Below are positions 35,920 through 45,273 of a stretch of DNA of 64,000 nucleotides, piece after piece. The position numbers and the translations under genes were made by a program. Within the stretch, counting starts at the first letter, position 1, and every line of letters begins with the position of its first letter. The notes under the pieces were generated by a model. It searched no databases, was not told the origin of the DNA, and worked only from the letters and a program-made list of their open reading frames with translations. The stretch lies in assembly GCF_042180575.1 (NCBI RefSeq), contig NZ_CP170094.1:4092001-4156000 (forward strand), written 5' to 3'. This DNA is from Bernardetia sp042180575. GTDB taxonomy: Bacteria > Bacteroidota > Bacteroidia > Cytophagales > Bernardetiaceae.

Positions 35920-37110
35920 ATGAGTTATTACCAAAAAATGGGTCAGATTCCACCCAAAAGACATACACAATTTCGACAAGAAGATGGTAGTCTGTATCAC
36001 GAACAGCTTGTCAGTTCTCGTGGATTTGATGGTATTTATACAATACTTTATCATATAAATCCACCCACCAAAATAAAAAAAATGCTTGAGCCAATTCCTG
36101 TAAAAACAGAATTGCTTACAGATTATCCTCTTCAACCAATGCACCTCAAAACTTCTCTTTCGAAGCGTACAGGAGGAGATTTTTTAGATGCTCGTGTTCC
36201 TTTGCTTGCCAATAATGAGTGTGTTTTGTCTATCTGTAATCCAAGTAAAAACACAATGGATTATTTTTACAAAAATGGCGAACACGATGAAGTGATTTAT
36301 ATGCATGATGGAAATGGCTATTTATATTGTCCACAAGGAAAATTAAGAGTGAAAAAAGGAGATTATGTAGTCATTCCAAGAACAACAGTTTATAAAATGG
36401 AATTTGATGAAAATCAAGTGGACGAAAATGGAAATAAAGTAGAGGTCAGAATGATGATTACTGAATCTCGTGCGCCTATCGAAACAGTAAATCGTTATCG
36501 TAATCGAATGGGACAACTCTTAGAACATTCTCCTTATTGTGAGCGTGATATTCATGGACCACAAGAATTAATTACAGAGAATGAATCAAAAGAAACCCTC
36601 ATCAAAACAAAAAAAGGAAACTTTTTGCACCAACATGTCTATGATTTCTCTCCATTAGATGTTGTAGGTTGGGATGGTTGTTTGTATCCTTATACACTTT
36701 CTATTTATGATTTTGAACCGATTACTGGACGCATTCATCAGCCACCACCTGTTCATCAGACCTTTCAATCAGAAGGTGGTTTTGTGATTTGTTCCTTTGT
36801 TCCACGTCTTTTTGATTATCATCCAGACTCTATTCCTGCGCCTTACAATCACTCAAATATTGATTCTGATGAAGTTCTTTTCTATGCAGAAGGGGATTTT
36901 ATGAGTAGAAAAGGAATTGATAGAGGTTCTTTTACGATTCACCCTGGAGGAATTGTTCATGGTCCTCACCCTGGAACGTATGAGGCAAGTATTGGTAAAA
37001 AAGATACACACGAATATGCTGTTATGGTGGACACATTTCGTCCTCTTTATCTTACCAAACAAGCATTAGATTATGTAGATACAAACTATGCATATAGTTG
37101 GTTAGAATAG
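35920..37110 (+). CDS. hmgA: Homogentisate 1,2-dioxygenase
   Basis: Fe(II) dioxygenase that opens the ring of homogentisate to maleylacetoacetate in tyrosine/phenylalanine breakdown; cytosolic cupin fold. The N-terminus reads MSYYQKMGQIPPKRHTQFR, typical of the bacterial type. The central cupin has IYMHDGNGYLYCPQGKLRVK (shortened motif) and GDYVVIPRTT. The likely iron ligands lie in PPVHQTFQSEGG (His, five residues, Glu) and in HPGGIVHGPHPG. Length is 396 residues. No other tyrosine catabolic gene adjoins it, and a terminator follows. Confidence 0.92.
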   Translation: MSYYQKMGQIPPKRHTQFRQEDGSLYHEQLVSSRGFDGIYTILYHINPPTKIKKMLEPIPVKTELLTDYPLQPMHLKTSLSKRTGGDFLDARVPLLANNECVLSICNPSKNTMDYFYKNGEHDEVIYMHDGNGYLYCPQGKLRVKKGDYVVIPRTTVYKMEFDENQVDENGNKVEVRMMITESRAPIETVNRYRNRMGQLLEHSPYCERDIHGPQELITENESKETLIKTKKGNFLHQHVYDFSPLDVVGWDGCLYPYTLSIYDFEPITGRIHQPPPVHQTFQSEGGFVICSFVPRLFDYHPDSIPAPYNHSNIDSDEVLFYAEGDFMSRKGIDRGSFTIHPGGIVHGPHPGTYEASIGKKDTHEYAVMVDTFRPLYLTKQALDYVDTNYAYSWLE

Positions 37111-37189
37111 AGTTAGAAGCATAAAATTTGATTTTTAGAATTGAAAATAAATGTTAGATACTTTCCATTTACTAGAAATTCTAATCCAT

Positions 37190-37230
37190 AAAAAAAACCT
37201 TCATTCTAAAATCAGAGTGAAGGTTTTTTA
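37190..37230. terminator. Terminator between hmgA and the small basic gene
   Basis: AAAAAAACCTTCA pairs with TGAAGGTTTTTT. A-rich and T-rich flanks make it usable from both sides. It lies between the convergent hmgA and the small minus-strand gene that ends at 37256. Confidence 0.85.
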
Positions 37231-37255
37231 TATGTTTTGGTCTTTATAGATAGAC

Positions 37256-37411
37256 CTACGCTTTTTTGTTTTTTTCAAATTCTGCTTTGATTGCCTCAAC
37301 ATCTACATTAAGCATTGGAGGAACAAAGTTGTTGTTTTTAAGCATCTTGTCACGTGCAACTGAGGCACGACGACGACGCTTCAATTTGCGTTCTAATCTA
37401 GTAACTGACAT
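37256..37411 (-). CDS. 51-residue basic protein, likely conserved in Bacteroidota
   Basis: A short gene easily missed by length filters. Its product begins MSVTRLERKLKRRRRASVAR and ends with IKAEFEKNKKA; the middle is DKMLKNNNFVPPMLN. The N-terminal helix is very basic (four arginines in a row), while the C-terminal part is amphipathic and partly acidic. The ATG start, clean TAG stop, position just before a bidirectional terminator, and balanced codon use support a real gene. From memory, proteins of this kind are widespread in the phylum, but I cannot name a family. RNA or ribosome binding is plausible from the charge only. Confidence 0.72.
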   Translation of the reverse strand: MSVTRLERKLKRRRRASVARDKMLKNNNFVPPMLNVDVEAIKAEFEKNKKA

Positions 37412-38068
37412 AATTTTATGGTTTAGCGTTTTCGAAAACTAAGACACAAAGGTAATCAAAAATTTTATCAAAAAAAGCTATAATAACATATTTTTCTATT
37501 TTTTTGAAAAAAAAGGAATTTGTTGTGTCTTTTCAAAACTCTTTATTAAATAGTAGTGAAATAGATTTTGTTTTTAATGACAAAAGAAATAATTTTGAAT
37601 GGTAATTCAATTTCATCTCAAAAGGAAGTGCAAATATGAGCAATAAAAAATAAGATGAGTAAAATATAGTTTTTGCTTATATGTAGTTCTATTTTTTTTA
37701 ATCTTTTCTATTAGTTATCAGCTAATGAGATTTTAAATAACTTTGACAAGTAGATTGAAGCAAGTTGTTTTTGAATAAACTTTCAATACCTCTTCTATTT
37801 TCATTTGTACATTGTTTAAAATCAAATTTTCTTTTTTTTAGAAAAACAAGTGAAAAAAGAACTTAAAATTATTTAGAATCATTTTAAATTAGATGTTGAA
37901 ATTTTTTAAAAAAACATAAAATGTTGTAAATCAGTGAGTTATTGTTTTTTAGTGAAAAACAAAATTTGAGAGAATTTGAAATAAACATTGATAAAAACGA
38001 ATACGGATACTAATTTTGTAAACGAAAACAGCACAGTCTCATAATAGCTAAATATACCAGCCAATTTT
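37412..38068. other. Long gene-free upstream region of the act operon
   Basis: About 650 very AT-rich bases with no ORF of note on either strand. The last part carries a promoter candidate (37988-38018). The remainder shows poly-A and poly-T runs and no clear repeats. Confidence 0.55.
37988..38018 (+). promoter_or_regulatory. Candidate promoter of the act operon
   Basis: ATTG-type -33 (TTG at 37988-37990), a 20-base spacer, then TAATTTTG (38011-38018). It fits the Bacteroidota -7 consensus with the expected spacing. The predicted transcript start is near 38025, about 120 bases before actA. Confidence 0.5.
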
Positions 38069-38143
38069 TTGAAAGAAAGAAGGCTATTCATATCATTTAT
38101 CTTCATATTATTTTGTGCTTGCCACCTATATTATTTAAAAAAT

Positions 38144-39502
38144 ATGTTATTCAAACAACTACTAATACAAAAGTCATATTCTGATAGGGTACGTTCATTC
38201 AAACGAAGCCTTAAAAGAAATGTTACAGGAAGTGCTTTTGCTTTTGTCTTGATGCTTTTGGTCTTCTCTACTGTAATGACATTCTCTACACAGTGTTATG
38301 CTCAAGGCGATACAGATTCAACAGCACAAACAACTGACATGGCTGCCACAGATGGTGCAGATGCTACTGCTGGAGCAAGTCCTGAAGTAATTGCACAAGG
38401 AAAAGAACTTTTTGACGGAAACTGTGCTCAATGTCATGCTGTCCACAAGAAAGTGGTAGGTCCTGCATTGAATGGTGCAGAAGGCCGTTGGCCTGACCGT
38501 GCAGCTATCATCAACTTCATTAAATACCCTGAAAAGACAATTACAGAAGGAAATGAATATGCAGCCAAACTCTATAAAGAGTATGGGCAGATGATGCCAA
38601 ATCACGATTTCTTTGAAGATGCTCAAGTTGCTTCTATCTTAGACTATATCAAAACTGTTCCTGTTCCTACTACTGTTGTAGGACCTGAGAATCCTGAACT
38701 TCCTCAAGAAAGTGGAACTGCAAACTCAGGTCTTTTATTAGGAATTGTAATTGCTCTTATTGCTATCTTATTGGTAGTAGCTTTAGTATTAGTTGTTCTT
38801 ACTTCAGTTCTTTCTAACTATTTGAAGCGTGAAAAACTAGAAGAAGACGAAAATACAGTAGTTACTCAATCTATATTTGATTTCAAAGCCTTCTTTACAA
38901 GCCCTGGTTTTATTGGTGTCGTATTATTCGTACTAGTAGCTGTTGGAGCAAAAGAACTTTTTGCAGGACTTTGGACAATCGGTGTACAGCAAGGATATGC
39001 TCCTACTCAACCGATTAAATTCTCTCACAAACTTCACGCAGGTTTTTACGAAATTGATTGTAAATTCTGTCACTCAGGAGTAGAAAAAGGCAAGTCTGCC
39101 GTTATTCCTTCTGCAAATGTTTGTATGAACTGTCATGGCGAACTTCGTCGTGGTTCTCCAGAGATTCAAAAAATTTATAACGCTATTGAAAAAAATGAGC
39201 CTATTCAGTGGGTTCGTGTACATAACTTACCAGACCTTTCTTACTTCAATCACTCTCAACACGTAAAAGTGGGTGGTATTGAATGTCAGACGTGTCATGG
39301 TGAAATACAAGAAATGGAAGTAGTACAACAAGTGTCGCTACTTACTATGGGTTGGTGTGTCAACTGCCACCGTGAATGGGATGTAAATGCAAAAGGAAAT
39401 GATTATTATGATAATCTTATCAAATTGCATAATTCTACTTCTAAAGAACCATTAAAAGTTGAAGATATTGGTGGGCTTGAATGTTCTAAATGTCACTATT
39501 AA
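38144..39502 (+). CDS. actA: Alternative complex III subunit A, multihaem cytochrome c (ActA)
   Basis: Electron-transfer subunit of the quinol:cytochrome c oxidoreductase ACIII. The start is placed at the ATG 38144; a TTG at 38069 would add 25 residues before the signal. After an N-terminal hydrophobic segment comes a single-haem cytochrome c domain with CAQCH (near residue 94). Then there are two transmembrane helices and a C-terminal domain with five haem motifs: CKFCH, CMNCH, CQTCH, CVNCH and CSKCH. That totals six CxxCH, one more than the classical pentahaem ActA, because of the fused N-terminal domain. It is the first gene of actABCDEF. Confidence 0.93.
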   Translation: MLFKQLLIQKSYSDRVRSFKRSLKRNVTGSAFAFVLMLLVFSTVMTFSTQCYAQGDTDSTAQTTDMAATDGADATAGASPEVIAQGKELFDGNCAQCHAVHKKVVGPALNGAEGRWPDRAAIINFIKYPEKTITEGNEYAAKLYKEYGQMMPNHDFFEDAQVASILDYIKTVPVPTTVVGPENPELPQESGTANSGLLLGIVIALIAILLVVALVLVVLTSVLSNYLKREKLEEDENTVVTQSIFDFKAFFTSPGFIGVVLFVLVAVGAKELFAGLWTIGVQQGYAPTQPIKFSHKLHAGFYEIDCKFCHSGVEKGKSAVIPSANVCMNCHGELRRGSPEIQKIYNAIEKNEPIQWVRVHNLPDLSYFNHSQHVKVGGIECQTCHGEIQEMEVVQQVSLLTMGWCVNCHREWDVNAKGNDYYDNLIKLHNSTSKEPLKVEDIGGLECSKCHY

Positions 39503-39532
39503 TTTATCGCTCAACTACTTAAACCTACTATA

Positions 39533-42500
39533 ATGAAATTAAGTGAACGCATATATTGGAAGGGCATCGAACAATTAAAAAACGAGCCTGAATTTATCCA
39601 AAACGCTGAAAAAGAATTTCCACAAGACCTTAAAATAAAGGATGCTTATGGAGATAATACTGAGGAAGAAGACGATGATATTACTAAAAGCTCTCGTCGT
39701 GATTTCTTAAAAGTGATGGGATTTAGTGTAGCAGCCGTTTCTTTGACTGCCTGTGAAGCTCCTGTCAGAAATGCTATTCCGTATCTTACTGCACCTGAGG
39801 AAATTGTTCCTACTATTCCAAATTATTACGCTTCTACGTTTGTAGATGGTGGTGAAGCTAGTCCAGTAGTTATCAAAACTCGTGAAGGTCGTCCTATTTT
39901 TGCAGATGGAAACGCATTTTCTCCTCTTTCAAAAGGAAAAGTAAATGCTCGTATTAGTGCATCTGTTTTAGGATTGTATGACAACGAAAAAGCAAAACAT
40001 CCTTTAAAAAACAACGAAAAAACAGATTGGAAAACAGTTGATGCTGAAATCTCTTCAAAAATTGGTTCTGATCTTCGTTTAGTTAGCCAGACTGTTGTAA
40101 GTCCGACTACTCAAAAACTTATAAATGAATTTTGTGCTAAAACGGGAGCAAAACATGTGTCGTATGACCCTGTTTCTGTTTCGGGTATGATGGAAGCTAA
40201 CTTCCGTAGTTTTGGAAGAAAAGTAGTTCCTTCATATAATTTTGATAAAGCAGAGCTTATTGTTTCTATCAATGCTGACTTTTTAGGCTTTTGGCTTTCA
40301 CAAGTAGAGCATTCAGTACAATATGCAAAGACTCGTAAGATTTCAGATAAGAAGAAAACGATGTCTCGTCATTATCAAATTGAATCTGTTTATTCAAATA
40401 CAGGTGCTTCGGCAGATTATCGTTTGCCAATTTCTCCTTCACAAGAAGGTGCGATTGTAGCAGCTTTGTATAAAGCACTTGGTGGAAACGCTGGTGGTGC
40501 TTTCAAATTTGAAAATGCTGTTTTAGAGAAAAATTATCAACAACTTCTCAAAGACCTTAAAGCTGCAAACGGAAAAGCTCTTGTAGTTTCTGGCTCAAAT
40601 GACCCAGACGTTCAGCAACTTGTCAATGCAATCAATCAGAAATTAGGAAGCTACGGCAAAACGATTGATATGCAAAACCCTTCTTATCAGCGCAAAGGTG
40701 ATGATAAGCAAATGACAGATTTTATAAAAGATTTACAAGGTGGTGCAAGTGTAATTTTCTATAATTGTAACCCTGTTTATGACCACCCAAGAGGAGGCGA
40801 TATTGCAGCAGCTCTTCCTAAAGCTAAGTTGTCAGTTTCTACTTCAGACAGAGTTGATGCAACAGCAAATTTCTGTACATATCTTACTCCAGACCGTCAC
40901 TATTTAGAATCTTGGAATGATGCAGAGCCAAAAGCTGGTCATTTAAGTCTTATTCAACCTACTATCAATCCAATTTTTGATACTCGTCAGTTTCAAGATA
41001 GCTTGATGGCTTGGGCAGGAATGGAAGGTGATTATTACACCTATTTACGTAAGACATGGAAAAACAAAGGTCTTTCTATGAAAGGAATGAACTTTGAAAA
41101 CTTTTGGAAAAAAGTACTTCATGATGGAGTTTATACTCGTAAAATGAATGCTTCTGCTTCTGCATCTGAAATAGAATCTACTCCTTTAGTATCAGAAACT
41201 ACTGTTACAACTGATAGCCTTGCGAATGGGGTTGCTATTGTAGATACAGAGTTTTCTCAAAATGATTTTGTAGTAGATCAAGAAACAGTTACAGCACAAG
41301 AAATTGTAGGTGTTCCAGTGACAGAAATGTCAAAAGAATTAGTTTATGCAGATGCTGATTGGTCTAGCATAGATGCAAATATCAAAAAGAATTATACTAC
41401 TACTGTTCCTACTCAAGGAGAAGAAGTAGAATTAGTTGTTTATCCTTCTCCTGTAATGGGAACAGGTTCAATGGCAAATAATCCTTGGATTCAAGAAACA
41501 CCAGACCCAATTACAAAATTGACTTGGGGACATGCTGTTCTTGTTTCTATGCAAAAAGCAGCAGAGCTTGGTTTTGAGACAGTTGAAGTAAAAACTTCTA
41601 AAGCAAAAATTACAGTTGATAAATTAGAATATTTTCTTCCTGTGATTATTCAACCAGGTATGCCAGCCAATACGATTGCTATTTCGTTAGGTTATGGACA
41701 TAAAGAAGATGACGAAAACAACAAAAACAATAACTTAGGAAAAGTTTCTGTTGAAGCAAAAGGAGAAAATGCTTACAAAATGCTTTCTATGCGTGATGGA
41801 TTTATCCAGTATGCACGTACAAAAGGTGTAACTATTAAAAAAGCAGGTGAAACTGAAAAAATTGCTCGTACTCAAACTCACCAAACATATTTAGGTCGTG
41901 AAACGATTATTCAAGAGGCTATCTTGAAAGATTATCAAGATGTTGATAATTTGATAGCTAAAAAATACGACCCTAAAGTTACAATGGATGGTAAGAAAAC
42001 CGAACCTACTGATATTTCAATTTGGGATATTGATAGTGATGGTTATGGTTCTGATAAAGATGAGATTTCTCAATACGATAAAAAAGATACTGTAAAACCA
42101 GGTACAGAAGATAACTGGCTTATTCGTCAGCGTGAGCGTGATGAGTATGCAGCAGATACTTTTGAATATAATCTCCATCACTGGGGAATGGTTATCGACT
42201 TGAACACTTGTACAGGTTGTTCGGCTTGTTTGGTAGCTTGTAGTATGGAAAACAACGTTCCTGTTGTTGGAAAGACAGAAGTAGAAAATCGTCGTGAAAT
42301 GCACTGGATGCGTATTGACCGTTATTATACTTCATCAACTAAATTAGCACCAGGTGAAAGTCCAGGAGCTTCTGATTATCCTAAGTTGAAAGCAGTTTCG
42401 GAAAATCCAGAAGTTGTATTCCAACCCATGATGTGTCAGCATTGTAATAATGCTCCTTGTGAAACTGTTTGTCCAGTTGCTGCAACTACACACAGTTCAG

Positions 42501-43027
42501 AGGGTCTTAACCAAATGACATACAACCGTTGTGTAGGTACAAAATATTGTGCAAATAACTGTCCTTACAAAGTTCGTCGTTTCAACTGGTTCAAATACCA
42601 CAATAACTCAGAGTTTGATTATAACATGAATAATGCTCTTGGTAAAATGGTCTTGAATCCTGATGTTACAGTTCGTTCTCGTGGTGTAATGGAAAAATGT
42701 TCACTTTGTGTACAAAGAATCCAAGAAGGTAAATTAGCTGCAAAACGTGAAAGCCGTAAGGTGCGTGATGGCGAAGTAGTTACTGCTTGTGCTAGTGCAT
42801 GTCCTACAAATGCAATCACTTTTGGAGATTTGAATAACCGAGACAGCGAAATTGTGAAGTTATTAGAGCCAGAATTAGACAAGCGTGCTTATAATGTTCT
42901 TCACGAGATTAATACTCGTCCGAATGTTTGGTACTTGACTAAGGTTCGTAACCAAGAAGAAGCATTTGTTCCTTCTGGTGTAACTCCTCAATCAGTTGAA
43001 GATATGAAAGAGGCTGCACAGTCATAA
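39533..43027 (+). CDS. actB: Alternative complex III subunit B, iron-sulfur protein (ActB)
   Basis: Large periplasmic subunit combining a molybdopterin-oxidoreductase-like region with a ferredoxin-like region. A twin-arginine-type motif, SSRRDFLKVMGFS (about 53-65), followed by a hydrophobic stretch, suggests Tat export. The first 800 residues resemble the molybdopterin-binding domain but probably lack the cofactor, as in known ACIII. The C-terminal part carries four Fe-S ligand sets: CTGCSACLVAC, CQHCNNAPCETVC, CVGTKYCANNC, and CSLC with CASAC. These fit [4Fe-4S]/[3Fe-4S] clusters. 1164 residues, 30 bases after actA. Confidence 0.95.
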   Translation: MKLSERIYWKGIEQLKNEPEFIQNAEKEFPQDLKIKDAYGDNTEEEDDDITKSSRRDFLKVMGFSVAAVSLTACEAPVRNAIPYLTAPEEIVPTIPNYYASTFVDGGEASPVVIKTREGRPIFADGNAFSPLSKGKVNARISASVLGLYDNEKAKHPLKNNEKTDWKTVDAEISSKIGSDLRLVSQTVVSPTTQKLINEFCAKTGAKHVSYDPVSVSGMMEANFRSFGRKVVPSYNFDKAELIVSINADFLGFWLSQVEHSVQYAKTRKISDKKKTMSRHYQIESVYSNTGASADYRLPISPSQEGAIVAALYKALGGNAGGAFKFENAVLEKNYQQLLKDLKAANGKALVVSGSNDPDVQQLVNAINQKLGSYGKTIDMQNPSYQRKGDDKQMTDFIKDLQGGASVIFYNCNPVYDHPRGGDIAAALPKAKLSVSTSDRVDATANFCTYLTPDRHYLESWNDAEPKAGHLSLIQPTINPIFDTRQFQDSLMAWAGMEGDYYTYLRKTWKNKGLSMKGMNFENFWKKVLHDGVYTRKMNASASASEIESTPLVSETTVTTDSLANGVAIVDTEFSQNDFVVDQETVTAQEIVGVPVTEMSKELVYADADWSSIDANIKKNYTTTVPTQGEEVELVVYPSPVMGTGSMANNPWIQETPDPITKLTWGHAVLVSMQKAAELGFETVEVKTSKAKITVDKLEYFLPVIIQPGMPANTIAISLGYGHKEDDENNKNNNLGKVSVEAKGENAYKMLSMRDGFIQYARTKGVTIKKAGETEKIARTQTHQTYLGRETIIQEAILKDYQDVDNLIAKKYDPKVTMDGKKTEPTDISIWDIDSDGYGSDKDEISQYDKKDTVKPGTEDNWLIRQRERDEYAADTFEYNLHHWGMVIDLNTCTGCSACLVACSMENNVPVVGKTEVENRREMHWMRIDRYYTSSTKLAPGESPGASDYPKLKAVSENPEVVFQPMMCQHCNNAPCETVCPVAATTHSSEGLNQMTYNRCVGTKYCANNCPYKVRRFNWFKYHNNSEFDYNMNNALGKMVLNPDVTVRSRGVMEKCSLCVQRIQEGKLAAKRESRKVRDGEVVTACASACPTNAITFGDLNNRDSEIVKLLEPELDKRAYNVLHEINTRPNVWYLTKVRNQEEAFVPSGVTPQSVEDMKEAAQS

Positions 43028-43039
43028 AAATAAAAAAAG

Positions 43040-43073
43040 AGTAAGGTTTGTAATTCTTTATAAACCTTACTTT
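43040..43073 (+). terminator. Hairpin between actB and actC (possible attenuator or processing site)
   Basis: AGTAAGGTTT (43040-43049) pairs perfectly with AAACCTTACT (43062-43071), but only three T follow. It is probably not a full terminator in the middle of an operon. It may reduce read-through or protect an mRNA end. Confidence 0.45.
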
Positions 43074-43128
43074 AAAAAATATATTAAAGAAAATAATTAG
43101 ATAATCATCACAACATTATTACATCATC

Positions 43129-44532
43129 ATGCAAATAATATCAGATGTACGAGAACCCTTAGTAACTGGTGATAAGACCTATCACGATATTACAAAGGAT
43201 ATTGCAGGAAGAGTAGAAGATAGTCCAGCTCCATTATGGTGGGGGGCTTTTGCTTTTGCTTTAGTTCTGCTTGTAGCAGGAGGAGCATTCTTAGGAGATA
43301 TGCTTTGGAACGGAATTGGTCGTTGGGGTTTGAATAAAACCGTACAATGGGCTTGGGATATTACCAACTTTGTTTGGTGGGTAGGTATCGGTCACGCAGG
43401 AACACTTATTTCTGCCGTACTTTTACTTTTCCGTCAAAAATGGCGTACAGCTATTAACCGTGCAGCAGAAGCAATGACAATTTTTGCCGTTATTTGTGCA
43501 GCCGTTTGGCCTATTGTTCACATGGGTCGTCCTTGGTTAGGGGCTTATTGGGTATTACCTATTCCAAATACATTTGGTTCTCTGTGGGTAAACTTCAATT
43601 CTCCACTTCTTTGGGACGTTTTTGCCATTTCAACATACTTCTCTGTATCACTTGTTTTCTGGTTTATGGGACTTGTACCTGACTTTGCGACCATCCGTGA
43701 CCGTGCTGTTACTCGTTTTGGTCGTATTTTTTATGGTGCGCTTAGTCTTGGCTGGGTAGGTGGTGCAAAGGCTTGGGTTCATTACGAATCTATGTCATTG
43801 ATTTTGGCAGGTCTTTCTACACCTCTTGTACTTTCAGTACATACGATTGTAAGTATGGACTTTGCAACCTCAGTAATTCCAGGGTGGCACACAACAATCT
43901 TTCCTCCTTACTTTGTTGCAGGAGCAATTTTCTCAGGATTTGCGATGGTACTTACGCTTATGATTATCACTCGTAAAGTGTATAAACTAGAGCATTATAT
44001 TACTTTAGAGCATATCGAACTGATGAACATTATTATCATGGTAACTGGTTCAATCGTAGGTATTGCTTATATTACAGAATTATTTATGGCTTGGTATTCA
44101 GGTGTTCCTTATGAGCAGTACTGTTTTATCAACCGTTCGACAGGAGATTATTGGTGGGCATATTGGTCAATGATGACTTGTAACGTGATTTCTCCACAAG
44201 TATTTTGGTTTAAGAAACTTCGTACAAGTATCGTATTTACATTTATCCTTTCTATTATTGTAAATATCGGAATGTGGTTTGAGCGTTTTGTAATTATTGT
44301 TACTTCACTTCATAATGATTATCTTCCTTCTTCTTGGACGTATTTCAGTCCAACGGCATGGGATGTAATGTGTTATGTATTTACTTTCGGATTGTTCTTT
44401 ACATTATTCTTCTTGTTTGCTAAGTTTTTCCCTGTGATAAACATGGCAGAAGTAAAAGCTGTATTGAAATCATCTAACCACCACGTTTATAAAAATAGAG
44501 ATACCATTAAAGATCCTCATAATGTTGTTTAA
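43129..44532 (+). CDS. actC: Alternative complex III subunit C, NrfD-like membrane protein (ActC)
   Basis: Polysulfide-reductase NrfD-type integral membrane subunit that is thought to bind quinol. About ten transmembrane helices, arranged as two four-helix bundles plus two. Landmarks are WVGIGHAGTLISAVLLLFRQ, HMGRPWLGAYWVLPIPN and LVLSVHTIVSMDFATSVIPG. The 467-residue length is normal. ActC and ActF are paralogues facing each other in the complex. Confidence 0.94.
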   Translation: MQIISDVREPLVTGDKTYHDITKDIAGRVEDSPAPLWWGAFAFALVLLVAGGAFLGDMLWNGIGRWGLNKTVQWAWDITNFVWWVGIGHAGTLISAVLLLFRQKWRTAINRAAEAMTIFAVICAAVWPIVHMGRPWLGAYWVLPIPNTFGSLWVNFNSPLLWDVFAISTYFSVSLVFWFMGLVPDFATIRDRAVTRFGRIFYGALSLGWVGGAKAWVHYESMSLILAGLSTPLVLSVHTIVSMDFATSVIPGWHTTIFPPYFVAGAIFSGFAMVLTLMIITRKVYKLEHYITLEHIELMNIIIMVTGSIVGIAYITELFMAWYSGVPYEQYCFINRSTGDYWWAYWSMMTCNVISPQVFWFKKLRTSIVFTFILSIIVNIGMWFERFVIIVTSLHNDYLPSSWTYFSPTAWDVMCYVFTFGLFFTLFFLFAKFFPVINMAEVKAVLKSSNHHVYKNRDTIKDPHNVV

Positions 44533-44599
44533 TTCTCTACTAATTATTCAATTAAATTAAAAGAGAATTTAGATAACTGATATAAAATAGATTATAATT

Positions 44600-45229
44600 A
44601 TGGCACATACATCAAATACAATGGAAGTAGATAAACACTATATATTAGGAGTATATAGTGATGAAGATGACCTCAAACACGGTGTTGATCATATCCGTGA
44701 AAAAGGAGTTTCTATCTATGAAGTATTTAATCCATACCCAGTTCATGGACTGGAGAAAAATTTAGGGTACGGACATTCTTGGCTTCCAAAAGCAGCCTTT
44801 ATGTTTGGAGCATTAGGAACTACTTGTGCAATTACGATGCAAACAGGTATGATGGGCGCACTTTGGCCTATGATTATTGGTGGAAAGCCTTTTATTTCTA
44901 TTCCTGATTTTGTTCCTGTATCTTTTGAGATGACTGTTCTTTTTTCTGCCTTCGGAATGGTAGGTTCATTTTTGGTTTCTCAAGACTTGAAGCCTTATAA
45001 AGTTCCTCGCATTTTCGATCGTCGTAGTACAGATGATAAGCATATTGTAGCTATTGATTTAGCAAAAAATAGCTTGTCAGAAGCAGAAATCAAAACTGTT
45101 TTGGAAGAAGCAGGTGCAGAAGAAGTAAATCGTAAAGATTTTACAGAAGAAGAAAATAACCCTTCGTTCTTCAAATATTTGGGTGATTTATTCAAGCATG
45201 GTGTTCGTTCTACGAGCCGTCCTAAATAA
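44600..45229 (+). CDS. actD: Alternative complex III subunit D (ActD, DUF3341)
   Basis: Small membrane subunit with two transmembrane helices in the middle (about 74-95 and 113-130). The cytosolic N-terminal domain contains YILGVYSDEDDLKHGVDHI, then GVSIYEVFNPYPVHGL, both hallmarks of DUF3341. The C-terminal part is a soluble domain of about 75 residues. The role is structural as far as known. 209 residues, in line with the operon. Confidence 0.93.
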   Translation: MAHTSNTMEVDKHYILGVYSDEDDLKHGVDHIREKGVSIYEVFNPYPVHGLEKNLGYGHSWLPKAAFMFGALGTTCAITMQTGMMGALWPMIIGGKPFISIPDFVPVSFEMTVLFSAFGMVGSFLVSQDLKPYKVPRIFDRRSTDDKHIVAIDLAKNSLSEAEIKTVLEEAGAEEVNRKDFTEEENNPSFFKYLGDLFKHGVRSTSRPK

Positions 45230-45273
45230 TTTATTACCTATCTGATTATACAGATTAATTAAAAATAAAAGCA

